The notes beneath the pieces are model-generated. The model made no database searches and was not told the origin of the DNA. It saw only the letters and a program-made list of their open reading frames with translations. From Lautropia sp. (lineage in GTDB: Bacteria; Pseudomonadota; Gammaproteobacteria; Burkholderiales; Burkholderiaceae_E), in assembly GCA_030528325.1 (NCBI GenBank), contig JAUMZD010000021.1:1-53489 (forward strand): a stretch of DNA of 53,489 nt, written 5' to 3'. The position numbers and the translations under genes are program-made. Of this stretch, positions 7,819 to 15,954 are shown piece by piece (the stretch's first letter is position 1; every line of letters starts with the position of its first letter).

Positions 7819-10077
7819 TCAGCGACCGTACAGCTTGATCGAGGCCTTCAGCAGCCGGCCAGGGCTTCCCGGCCTCAGATCGACGATGCCCAGCTGCCAG
7901 TCGGCGTTGCCGGGCACGCTGGCCGGTTCCTCCAGGTGTCGGGTGATGCCGATGCTGAAGGACTGCAGGCTGCCGCAGTCCCTGGCGGGCACCATGTCGC
8001 CGTTTTCCAGCCGGTAGCAGGGGCGGGGAGTGGCCAGCGTACTGGTCTGACCGGACGGGCTGGTGAGGGTGATGTGCAGGCTGCCGTTGTCCCGGTTCTG
8101 CCGGAAGCGGTCGACGAGGGATTCGCCGCCCGTCGAGAGCGTGAGCTCCACATGCTCGATATGCCGGATGTCGCAGCTGGCCGGGATGCTCAGCCGCTGG
8201 TTGAGGCCGGCATGGCCCACGGGCACGCCAAGCTGAACGTCGTCGCCGGCAGGGGGCGCCACTTCGGGAATGCGCACGCCGACTGCCTTGATATCGGCTT
8301 TGGCTTCGCAGGTTTTCAGGGATTCGCTGCCACCGACGCTCGGCCAGTGGCGCGCCAGCCTGACCGCCTCTTCGGCATTGACGACGCCGAAGCCGAATTC
8401 GTGATGGAAGGAGAGCCCGGCGTGCTGCGTCCAGCCCGGATCGTCGGGGTTCACCTGGCGGGCGCTTCGGGCCAGTACCAGCCGCACGTCACGCCAGGTG
8501 AGCCTGGGGTTGGCCTGAAGCATCAGCGCCACCACGCCGGAGACCATCGGGGCCGCTGCCGAGGTACCCCCGAAGCCGTCCGTGAACTCGCCATCCAGCA
8601 CGGTCGTGGTCACGGAAGGCAAGTGGGGCGGGTTCGGATCATGGGCAGCCGAGGGGGCGCAGACCAGCAGGTTGGCCCCCGGTTCGCTGTAGAAGGGCTT
8701 GTTCCCGGCGGCGTTGGTGGCGCAGACGGCGATCGTGCCCAGCTGGGTGACATGGTTGTCGTAGGTCGACAGATCGGTGCCCTGACATTCGTGGTCGCCT
8801 TTGCCATGCAGGCAGCCACCGTTGCCGGCGGCAAAGACGTAGATGGCGCCCAGGCCGCCGCGTCCGCTCTTCAGACCCTGGGTGATCGTGGCGGCGTAGG
8901 CAGACGGTGCGAGCTGGAACTGGCCGCTGTCCACCGCGCCCCAGCTGTTGTTGTAGATGTGATTCCTGTCGCTCTGGTAGCTGAGGGCATGCAGGATGTC
9001 CCCGTCTTCATCGGTGGCGATGGCATTGAGGCCGACCAGACCGGCGCGGGGGGCGACGCCGCTGATGCCGATCGCATTGTCATCACGCGCGGCGATGACG
9101 CCGGCCACGGCCGTGCCATGGCCATCCGTTTTAGCACAGGGCATCGGAAAGGCGTTCTGGTAGCCAAAGTCACGGCGGTAGTTGTAGCTGCCCCCGGGCA
9201 CGATGTTCGGCCACAGGTCCGGGTGAGTCACCTCCAGCCCGTTGTCGATGATGGCGATGCGAATGCCCTCACCACGGCCGGCGCCATTCAGGCTGTTGCC
9301 CATCGCCCAGGCGCCCCGCACCCTGAGGTCTTCACCGGCTCGGGTACCTGCCTTACGGCCGTCATTGTGCAGGTGCCACTGCTCCTCCAGCAGCGGGTCC
9401 TTGCCTGGCAGCAGCGGGGCGGGGTCTGCCGCCCGGTAACGGATATCGCAGGATGCTGAGTTGAGCGGCGTGCCTGCCGGAACGCCGAGCGGCGGCGGTT
9501 CGGCAGGCGTGTCCGTCTGGGTCTGGCTGATGGGCTGGATGGGGACAGGCGCCAGAACGGGCGCTGGCCTGGGATCGGGTGTCGGGTCTGGGGCCGGCCG
9601 GCGGGCCAGATCGTCAGTGACCGATCCCGCGTCAGCGGTTGATCCGCTGTCGAGGGGCGTGTGTGGTACAGGGACAGGGTGTGCCGCTGCCTGCGGGGGA
9701 GGGGGTGTCTGGACAGGCGGCAAGGGCGTGCTCGTTTCCAGCCTGTGGCCGCCTGTCGTCCCTCCGCTGAGCGGTTCGGGGGCGGGGAGCATGAGGGGCG
9801 GGGGGGCTTCGTCCGTCGAGTCCGGCTGTGCCGACCCGGAGGCCCGGGCCGCGGGATGCACGATGACGGGTTGAAGGGCCACCAGCACGGTCGGCGGGGC
9901 TGTGGGTGCCGCTGCCGGGCTCCCGGCCATGCCCTGCTGGATAGGGACGGGAGGTGACAGGGGCTCGGGAGCCGTTTCTCCCGCCGTTCCGCCACCCCCG
10001 CAGGCCGTCAGCAGGGCCATCATCATGGGGGTTGAGCGTTTGAGAATCGGGGCGAGAGCAGGGCGGCGGGAGGGCAT
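7819..10077 (-). CDS. Subtilase lipoprotein B: S8 kexin-like protease with P domain
   Basis: This is the second of the four paralogues, 752 residues. The signal ends in lipobox ALLTAC (Cys26, then Gly). The linker at about 30-205 is long and rich in Pro and Ala (PAPDPTPDPRPAP and similar). The catalytic domain begins with the typical KDPLLEEQWHLHN (about 226-238) and has Asp278 (IIDNG), His320 (GHGT), oxyanion Asn419 (AAGNGG) and Ser506 (GGTSAAAP). The P domain (about 600-752) has HIEHVELTL and TSPSGQTS strands and ends IKLYGR. It has no N-terminal propeptide. The nearest upstream gene in the transcript is the stand-alone propeptide-like gene at 10291-10881, so that protein may assist its folding. 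Confidence 0.9.
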   Translation of the reverse strand: MPSRRPALAPILKRSTPMMMALLTACGGGGTAGETAPEPLSPPVPIQQGMAGSPAAAPTAPPTVLVALQPVIVHPAARASGSAQPDSTDEAPPPLMLPAPEPLSGGTTGGHRLETSTPLPPVQTPPPPQAAAHPVPVPHTPLDSGSTADAGSVTDDLARRPAPDPTPDPRPAPVLAPVPIQPISQTQTDTPAEPPPLGVPAGTPLNSASCDIRYRAADPAPLLPGKDPLLEEQWHLHNDGRKAGTRAGEDLRVRGAWAMGNSLNGAGRGEGIRIAIIDNGLEVTHPDLWPNIVPGGSYNYRRDFGYQNAFPMPCAKTDGHGTAVAGVIAARDDNAIGISGVAPRAGLVGLNAIATDEDGDILHALSYQSDRNHIYNNSWGAVDSGQFQLAPSAYAATITQGLKSGRGGLGAIYVFAAGNGGCLHGKGDHECQGTDLSTYDNHVTQLGTIAVCATNAAGNKPFYSEPGANLLVCAPSAAHDPNPPHLPSVTTTVLDGEFTDGFGGTSAAAPMVSGVVALMLQANPRLTWRDVRLVLARSARQVNPDDPGWTQHAGLSFHHEFGFGVVNAEEAVRLARHWPSVGGSESLKTCEAKADIKAVGVRIPEVAPPAGDDVQLGVPVGHAGLNQRLSIPASCDIRHIEHVELTLSTGGESLVDRFRQNRDNGSLHITLTSPSGQTSTLATPRPCYRLENGDMVPARDCGSLQSFSIGITRHLEEPASVPGNADWQLGIVDLRPGSPGRLLKASIKLYGR

Positions 10078-10290
10078 GGAGGATCGGTCGTGACGAGAGC
10101 GGGAGGGGCGGTGAGGTCAGGGCGCATCCCCGGGCTGCCTGGGCGGGCAGCCTTCGGGGACGTGAACTGCTTGCCTGTGTCTGCAGGGCCGGTTTGCCGG
10201 ATGCAGACGGGTGCCGTGCCCGATCATAGGAGTGGGCGTGACGTTTGCCCCGCGCCGGGTGATGGACGGTCGATCCCCGGCAGCCAGCGT

Positions 10291-10881
10291 TCATTTCAGC
10301 CGCCGGGGCGTCCACCAGTTGGGGCTGACATCGGCAAACAGCTGTCTCTCATTCAGCGCGTTGGCCATCTCGATGGAGGCCAGCCCGGCCGGGCTCTTCG
10401 CCAGCCAGACCTGTGAATTGATGGCCCGATCGGGCGTGAGACCGGCTGCCTGCAGGCGGGCCACGGCCTCGGCTTCGGACACCTCGTGCTCGAAGGTGAT
10501 GATCAGCCCGCCCGGCAGGGCCCACGGGTTGCCGCCGGCATCGCGCAGAACCGGTGAGACCGGGTCGCCGCCTACGGCTTTCAGGCCGATGCCCCCGGCA
10601 TGGGCAGACAGCCCTTTCAACTGCCGCTGCTCACTGGGGCTGGCCATTCTCAGGTGGGTGGATCGCCCACTGCCCCGGGCAGGGAACTGCACGACACGAT
10701 CCGGATCGAGCTGGAAATGGCGGCTGCCGGTATCGTGGTTACGGAGCGTGATCAGCGTGCCCTGTGCCTGCTCGTCGCCCAGCGCCGTGCTGCCCGCATG
10801 GACGCTGCCGATCAGCAGAAAGGCGGCCAGGGCCGGCAGCAGGCTGTGTCGGGCGGAATGGTGGTGGTGATGCTTGCGCAT
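10291..10881 (-). CDS. Stand-alone S8 propeptide-like secreted protein 1
   Basis: The 196-residue product has a signal peptide (MRKHHHHH, then a hydrophobic stretch ending SVHA). Its C-terminal half looks like the propeptide of subtilases: LPGGLIITFEHEVSEAEA (122-139), AAGLTPDR, QVWLAKSPAGLAS (157-169), and a final LFADVSPNWWTPRRLK, where a normal protease would continue into its catalytic domain. The N-terminal part (HFQLDPDRVVQF) resembles the segment before the propeptide core. I infer a folding chaperone or inhibitor supplied in trans to the neighbouring subtilases. The start was chosen at MRKHHHHH because the longer open frame runs back through the R1 repeat. The histidine run near the N-terminus is unusual but lies inside the signal peptide. 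Confidence 0.85.
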   Translation of the reverse strand: MRKHHHHHSARHSLLPALAAFLLIGSVHAGSTALGDEQAQGTLITLRNHDTGSRHFQLDPDRVVQFPARGSGRSTHLRMASPSEQRQLKGLSAHAGGIGLKAVGGDPVSPVLRDAGGNPWALPGGLIITFEHEVSEAEAVARLQAAGLTPDRAINSQVWLAKSPAGLASIEMANALNERQLFADVSPNWWTPRRLK

Positions 10882-10907
10882 GAGGAAACTCACTGTCGGG
10901 AGAGGAT

Positions 10908-11016
10908 GGGGCGGCGAATCGGGCACAAGCTGTGCTCGGCGGGGCCGATTTTCGCCGTCGCGATTCCTGCCGCCCAAGCTCCCAGGAGCCTGGGCGGCAG
11001 GAAAGTCGCTGGCTGC
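10908..11016. repeat. R1 repeat, two partial copies head to head
   Basis: A forward R1 right half (10908-10983, hairpin GCACAAGCTGTGC, core, end CCTGCCGCCCAAGCTCC) abuts an inverted start (10985-11016, GGAGCCTGGGCGGCAGGA). The pair sits between the propeptide-like gene 1 and subtilase C and separates what would otherwise be a close gene pair. Confidence 0.75.
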
Positions 11017-11078
11017 ACAGTGCAACAGGTGGATCAATGATGGTTCGCTTGGATCAACAATCATCCATATCCTTATGA

Positions 11079-12968
11079 TTAGCGACCATATAGTGTCATC
11101 GACCAGTTTTCGAGCGATCCTTCACGGCCGGTCTTGCGATCGACGACATTCAGCGTCCACTGGCGGTTGGTGCCGGCCACGGCGGGTTCGTTCATGTGGC
11201 GTGTCAGGCCAAAGGTGAAACGCTGCAATCCCTGGCAGGTGCTGCTGGTGCTCAGCAGGCTGCCCTGACTGTTGGCCAGCGTGCATGGGTGGGGCGCAAG
11301 CAGTGTGCTCGTCTGGCCGGAGGGGCTGGTCAGTGTCATCTGCAGATTGCCACTGTCAGGATGGCCGTAGATACTGCCCCCCGTCTCGATGCTGACGCTC
11401 ACATGCTCGATGTGCTGGATATTGCAGTCTGTGGTCTCCGGCACGCGGATGGCGGTGCTGAGGCCACCACTGACGGGCAGATGATAAGGGGGCGGTGTAA
11501 CCAGATCGGTCTGCGGCACCGTCGGAATTCTGGCCTTCACGGACAGGCCACTGATTTCGCATTCCTTCAGTGTGCTGTTGCCCACGCTCTGCCAGCCTCG
11601 GGCCAGTTTCACGGCTGCCTCGGCATCGACGACCCCGAAGCCGTATTCATGGTGGAAGTTCAGTCCGCCGAAGCGGGTCCAGCCCGGTGACTGGGCATCG
11701 ACCTTGCGGGCGCTCTGGGCCAGCACCAGACGGACATCCCGCCAGCTCAGTTCCGGGTTGGCCTGCAGCATCAGTGCGACCACGCCCGAGACCATCGGCG
11801 CGGCGGCCGAGGTGCCACCGAAATCGTCGGTATAGGTGTTGTTCAGGCCGGTGGTGGTGATGTTGGGCAGAACCCCGTCATGCGCGGCCGACGGTGCGCA
11901 GACCAGCAGGTTCGCGCCCGGTTCACTGTAGGTGGCGCGTTTTCCGGCTGCCGTCGTGGCACAGATGGCCAGTGTGCCGAGCTGGCTGACATAACCGTCG
12001 TTGGTGGACAGTTCGGTGCCTTTGCACTCGCCACTGCCATGATCCAGCCCGTCTTTCATGCAGCCGCCATTGCCGGCCGCAAACACGTAGATCGCGCCCC
12101 GGTTCCCTCTGCCTTTCTCCAGACCCTCCTTGATCGTGCTGCGAAGGTCGCGGGTGGCGCTGGTGAAATGGCCGTTGTCGTCGGCGCCCCAGCTGTTGTT
12201 GTAGATATGGTTGAGTTTCAGATCTCGGGACATGGCAGTGAGCACATCGTCGGTCTTGCCCGAGGCCAGCGCGTTGTAACCGACCAGACCGGCTCTCGGC
12301 GCCACACCGGCCACGCCCACGCCATTGTTGTCGCGACCGGCAATGACGCCCGCCACGGCGGTGCCATGAGAGTCGGTCTGGTGGCAGGGCAATGGGTAGG
12401 CATTGCCTTTGTGGTAGTCACGGTAGTTGTAGCTGGCCCCCGCGACGATGTTCGGGAACAGATCCTGATGCGTGACCTCGATGGCATCATCGATGATGGC
12501 CACCCGGATGCCCTCGCCCTTGCCCTGCGACCAGGCCGGCATCACGTTCAGGTCTTCACCGGCCTTCGTGCCAGCGCTGCCGGTGTTCTTCAGGTGCCAC
12601 TGTTTCCGCAGTTCGGGATCCCGGCCGACGCCGGTGGCCGGGTTGGCCTGTCTGACATAGCCCATGGCACAGGCAGGGGAGTTGATGTAATCGCCCAGTG
12701 CGCCAGAACCAGCGCCCGATGCCGAGCCAGAGCCGGCATTCGAGCCGGGGCCTGTGGTGCCCGAGCCTGAACTGCTGCCAGAACCTGAACCTGGTGTCGG
12801 GCCGGTGTTGCCGTTGCCCCCCGCGTGAGGGGTTGCGGGTCGGCTTGCCGATGCCGAAGTGCCTGCCTGATCGGCAGCGCTGCCGGAGGCGCCACCACCG
12901 CAGGCGCCCAGAATGGCCAGCAGGACAGGAACGGAACAGTACGTCAGGCGTCTGGAGAGGGCACGCAT
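11079..12968 (-). CDS. Subtilase lipoprotein C: S8 kexin-like protease with P domain
   Basis: The 629-residue product has a lipoprotein signal with lipobox ILGAC (Cys23, then Gly-Gly-Gly) and a Gly/Ser-rich linker (about 50-92). The catalytic domain starts at RDPELRKQWHLKNTG (about 116-130), with Asp160 (IIDDAIEVTH), His201 (DSHGT), oxyanion Asn300 (AAGNGG) and Ser387 (GGTSAAAP). The P domain (about 480-629) ends SMTLYGR. It is closest to subtilase D in sequence and in its short linker. It has no propeptide of its own. Propeptide-like genes flank it on both sides (10291-10881 downstream, 13154-13726 upstream). Confidence 0.92.
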   Translation of the reverse strand: MRALSRRLTYCSVPVLLAILGACGGGASGSAADQAGTSASASRPATPHAGGNGNTGPTPGSGSGSSSGSGTTGPGSNAGSGSASGAGSGALGDYINSPACAMGYVRQANPATGVGRDPELRKQWHLKNTGSAGTKAGEDLNVMPAWSQGKGEGIRVAIIDDAIEVTHQDLFPNIVAGASYNYRDYHKGNAYPLPCHQTDSHGTAVAGVIAGRDNNGVGVAGVAPRAGLVGYNALASGKTDDVLTAMSRDLKLNHIYNNSWGADDNGHFTSATRDLRSTIKEGLEKGRGNRGAIYVFAAGNGGCMKDGLDHGSGECKGTELSTNDGYVSQLGTLAICATTAAGKRATYSEPGANLLVCAPSAAHDGVLPNITTTGLNNTYTDDFGGTSAAAPMVSGVVALMLQANPELSWRDVRLVLAQSARKVDAQSPGWTRFGGLNFHHEYGFGVVDAEAAVKLARGWQSVGNSTLKECEISGLSVKARIPTVPQTDLVTPPPYHLPVSGGLSTAIRVPETTDCNIQHIEHVSVSIETGGSIYGHPDSGNLQMTLTSPSGQTSTLLAPHPCTLANSQGSLLSTSSTCQGLQRFTFGLTRHMNEPAVAGTNRQWTLNVVDRKTGREGSLENWSMTLYGR

Positions 12969-13153
12969 GGCATGATGTCGGTGAAAGGGCTGAGATCAAG
13001 CCGGGACATGCCAGGGCGGGTGCCGGCCACTCGAACCGTTGCAGCGATCATGAAGCGCTGCAACCGGTCAAGGGCATCTTAGAGACAAGGTTGTTTTTTT
13101 CGTGCGGCCAAACGATATACGGTTGTTGTTGCTGAATGGTGGGCGGGCGAGCC

Positions 13154-13726
13154 TTACTTGCGGGCGCGCGGCGTCCACCAGTTGGGGCTGACGTCGGCGA
13201 ACAGCCCCTTCTCGTTCAGGGTGTTGGCCAGGTCGACGGAAGCCAGACCCGCCGGGCTTTTCACGAGCCACACCTGGGGGTTGATGGCACGCTCGGGCGT
13301 GAGGCCCGCGGCAGCCAGCTGTGCCCGCGCCTCGTCGTCGGACACGGCTTGCTGGAAGGTGACGATCAGACCACCCGGCAAGGCCCACGGCTTGCCCCCC
13401 GCGTCGCGCAGCACGGGCGAAACCTCTCCACCGTCACGCGCATCGAGGCCACGGGCTGCGGTACCGGCGCCCAGGCTTTTCAGCTGCTTGCGTTCGACGG
13501 CGCTGGCCGAACGCAACTGCGCGTTGCCCGGTGCATCGTTACCGGGGAACTGCACGACGTGTCCGTCATCGAGCTGGAAATGCCGCACGCGGTGCTCACC
13601 GTCGCGGACTTCGATGGTGGGGCTGGAGGAGTCGCCCGGGTCTGCTGCCTGGGCAGGCAGGGCAGGGCCGAGCAGCGAGATGAGGCCGGCTGCGGTCATC
13701 ATGGGAAACAAGGGGCGCTTCGACAT
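13154..13726 (-). CDS. Stand-alone S8 propeptide-like secreted protein 2
   Basis: The 190-residue product is a paralogue of the protein at 10291-10881. It has a signal peptide (MSKRPLFPMM, cleavage after AQA near residue 27), a strand HFQLDDGHVVQF, then the propeptide-like core LPGGLIVTFQQAVSDDEA, AAGLTPERAINPQVWLVKSP, AGLASVDLANTLNE, and the end GLFADVSPNWWTPRARK. Almost the whole C-terminal 80 residues are shared with paralogue 1, which suggests selection on that part. The gene starts about 77 bp after the stop of subtilase D, its closest partner. An ATG four codons upstream (13738, MPPTMSK) is an alternative start. Role inferred: external chaperone or inhibitor of the subtilases. Confidence 0.85.
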   Translation of the reverse strand: MSKRPLFPMMTAAGLISLLGPALPAQAADPGDSSSPTIEVRDGEHRVRHFQLDDGHVVQFPGNDAPGNAQLRSASAVERKQLKSLGAGTAARGLDARDGGEVSPVLRDAGGKPWALPGGLIVTFQQAVSDDEARAQLAAAGLTPERAINPQVWLVKSPAGLASVDLANTLNEKGLFADVSPNWWTPRARK

Positions 13727-13803
13727 GGTAGGGGGCATCCTGTTGGGGCCGAACCGCCGGGGTGCGGTTCGGCGCGTGGGTAGGTGTATATCACGGACGG
13801 TGG

Positions 13804-15594
13804 TCAGCGGCCGTAGAAAGTGATCTGCCAGTTGCTCAGTTGACCACTGTCGCCCAGATTCCGGTCGACGGCCTCGAGGATCCAGTCCCGGCTGGTGGCG
13901 GTGCCGACCGGTTCGGCCATGTGGCGTGTCAGGCCGGTGCTGAAGTCCTGCAGACCCTGGCATCGGGCCGGGATGGCGCGGTTCTGTACGTCGAACTGCA
14001 CGCACTCATGCGGGGTCACGAGGGTGCTGGTCTGGCCCGATGGGCTGGTGAGGGTGATGTGCAGGTTGCCCGCATCCGGATGATCGGCCGATCGGGTGGC
14101 GCCCGTGGCGGCCAGATTGACCTGCACATGCTCGATCTGTGTGATGCCGCAGCTGGCTGGCACGCTGATCGCGCTTTGCAGGCCACCCTGGGCCCGGGCG
14201 TTGTAGTTGACGCTGCCATCCGGATGAACCGGCATGGCGGTCGCGTTTTCGGGGATGCTGCGGTTGACGCTGGCACGGAAGGGGCCGCACTGGCGCAGGC
14301 TGCTGCTGCCACCTACGCTCTGCCAGTTGCGGGCCAGTTTCACGGCGGCATCGGCATCGGCCGCGCCGAAGCCATATTCATGGTTGAAGTGCAGGCCCCC
14401 GAAGGTGGTCCAGTTGGGGGAGGTGCTGTCCACCCGCCGTGCGCTCTGGGCGAGCACCAGTCGCACGTCGCGCCACGAGAGGTTGGGGTTGGCCTGCAGC
14501 ATCAGGGCGGCCACGCCCGAAACCATCGGGGCGGCGGCCGAGGTGCCATTGAAGCCGCTGGTGTCCTCGTTCTGCGGGGCCGTGGTCGTGATGGCGGGCA
14601 TCGGGATCGCGTCCCGTTCGCCCGAGGGCGCGCAGACCAGCAGGTTGGCGCCCGGCTCGCTGTAGGAGGCGCGCTGTCCGGCGATGTTCGTGGCGCAGAC
14701 GGCCAGTGTGCCGAGCTGGGTCACATGCCCGTCGTAGGTGGACAGTTCGGTGCCCGTGCAGTTGGCGGCATTGTCCTCGGTCAGGCAGCCTCCATTCCCG
14801 GCGGCAAACACGTAGATCGCGCCGAGGCCCTTCCGGCCCTGGCTGATGCCATGTTCGATCCCTTTCCTGATCGAGGGGGCCAGCGTGTAGAAGTGGCCAT
14901 CGTCGTTGGCCCCCCAGCTGTTGTTGTAGATGTGGTTCTTGTCCAGATCGCGGTTGATCGCGTCCAGCACATCGGCATCCGCACCAGAGGCGATGGCATT
15001 GAAACCCACGATGCTGGCACGCGGCGCGACCCCGGCCCCACCGGTGCGGTTGTTGTCCCGGGCCGCGATGACGCCTGCCACGGCGGTGCCGTGCGTGTCC
15101 TTGGTGCTGCACGGCATCGGGTAGGCGCTGCCGTGCTTGTAGCTGAGGTAGTTGAAACTGCCATTGGCCACGACGTTGGGCAGCAGGTCGTCATGGGTGA
15201 CTTCGATGGCGTCGTCGATGATGGCGACCCGTACGCCTTCTCCCTTGCCGGCCGTCCAGGCACCCAGCAGGTTCAGGTCTTCACCGGTTCTCGCCTGCGA
15301 GTCCAGCGAGCCGGTGTTGTTCAGGAACCATTGCTGGCGCAGCAGCGGATCGGCGCCGGTCTGCTGTGGGGTGGGGGCTCGGGCCACGTAGTCGAGGGCG
15401 CACAGCGGAGAGTTCAGCCGCTCACCGATGACGGCAGGCGGTTGTGTGCCCGTGCTGCTGCCATTACCCGATGGCGTGGCCTGCCCCGGGTTGCTTTTGG
15501 TGCTGTTGTCATCCGATCCACCGCCGCAGGCGGCCAGAAGACCGATCAGCAGGGGAAGTGACCAACGGGACAGGTGTTTGGGGGCAGATCGCAT
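13804..15594 (-). CDS. Subtilase lipoprotein D: S8 kexin-like protease with P domain
   Basis: This is the first gene of the protease cluster in transcription order. The 596-residue product begins MRSAPKHLSRW and has lipobox LLAAC (Cys23, then Gly). A short Ser/Gly/Thr/Asn linker leads to the catalytic domain starting ADPLLRQQWFLNNTG (about 81-95). Catalytic residues are Asp127 (IIDDAIEVTH), His168 (DTHGT), oxyanion Asn267 (AAGNGG) and Ser352 (NGTSAAAP). The P domain (about 450-596) ends QITFYGR. The open frame extends 35 codons further upstream, but only the internal ATG gives a proper lipoprotein signal. No propeptide is encoded here; the nearest candidate is the next gene, 13154-13726. Confidence 0.92.
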   Translation of the reverse strand: MRSAPKHLSRWSLPLLIGLLAACGGGSDDNSTKSNPGQATPSGNGSSTGTQPPAVIGERLNSPLCALDYVARAPTPQQTGADPLLRQQWFLNNTGSLDSQARTGEDLNLLGAWTAGKGEGVRVAIIDDAIEVTHDDLLPNVVANGSFNYLSYKHGSAYPMPCSTKDTHGTAVAGVIAARDNNRTGGAGVAPRASIVGFNAIASGADADVLDAINRDLDKNHIYNNSWGANDDGHFYTLAPSIRKGIEHGISQGRKGLGAIYVFAAGNGGCLTEDNAANCTGTELSTYDGHVTQLGTLAVCATNIAGQRASYSEPGANLLVCAPSGERDAIPMPAITTTAPQNEDTSGFNGTSAAAPMVSGVAALMLQANPNLSWRDVRLVLAQSARRVDSTSPNWTTFGGLHFNHEYGFGAADADAAVKLARNWQSVGGSSSLRQCGPFRASVNRSIPENATAMPVHPDGSVNYNARAQGGLQSAISVPASCGITQIEHVQVNLAATGATRSADHPDAGNLHITLTSPSGQTSTLVTPHECVQFDVQNRAIPARCQGLQDFSTGLTRHMAEPVGTATSRDWILEAVDRNLGDSGQLSNWQITFYGR

Positions 15595-15954
15595 GGTGTC
15601 GGATAGAAACTGGGCTAGGAGCCTGGGGAGGATTATGGGCAATGGCTGGATGGCACTGTAGCCACGAAGCGGGGCAGGGGGTTGCGCGTTTTGTTTCAAA
15701 TTCGCAGCGTCTTGATACGTTTCTGTCGATCCCGAGCCGGGTCTTAGAGCGTGTCATGCACTTGTTCGTCCCCGCGCTGGCGTATCGAGCCGTGAAATCC
15801 GTGGCCCTGGCGCCTGGCGAACGACACATTTCGTGTAACGATCTTGATACAAATTGGTTGCTCGGGTTTGTCAAAAAAAGTCAATCAAGGGCAAGGCATA
15901 ATCTGCACCTGTGTCTCATGTGCCGTGATGGCGACTTCTGGAGGTTGATAGGGA
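15595..15954. other. Divergent intergenic region, subtilase D / pyruvate carboxylase
   Basis: This 360-bp region must hold promoters for the protease cluster (minus) and the carboxylase (plus). I see an R2-type half element at 15745-15781 and an A/T-rich stretch at about 15835-15905 with a -10-like CATAAT at 15897-15902, but no well-spaced -35 for it. GGAGG lies about 10 bases before the carboxylase ATG. No gene is supported inside the gap. Confidence 0.55.
15745..15781 (+). repeat. R2-type half element
   Basis: The sequence reads TAGAGCGTGTCATGCACTTG and then TTCGTCCCCGCGCTGGC. This matches, inverted, the right end seen at 22281-22317 and 48994-49032. The opposite terminal repeat is missing. 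Confidence 0.7.

Noticed and set aside
13762-15561. 599-codon plus-strand frame antisense to subtilase D
   Set aside because: Shadow of an intact catalytic and P-domain protein; no ribosome binding site or family pattern.
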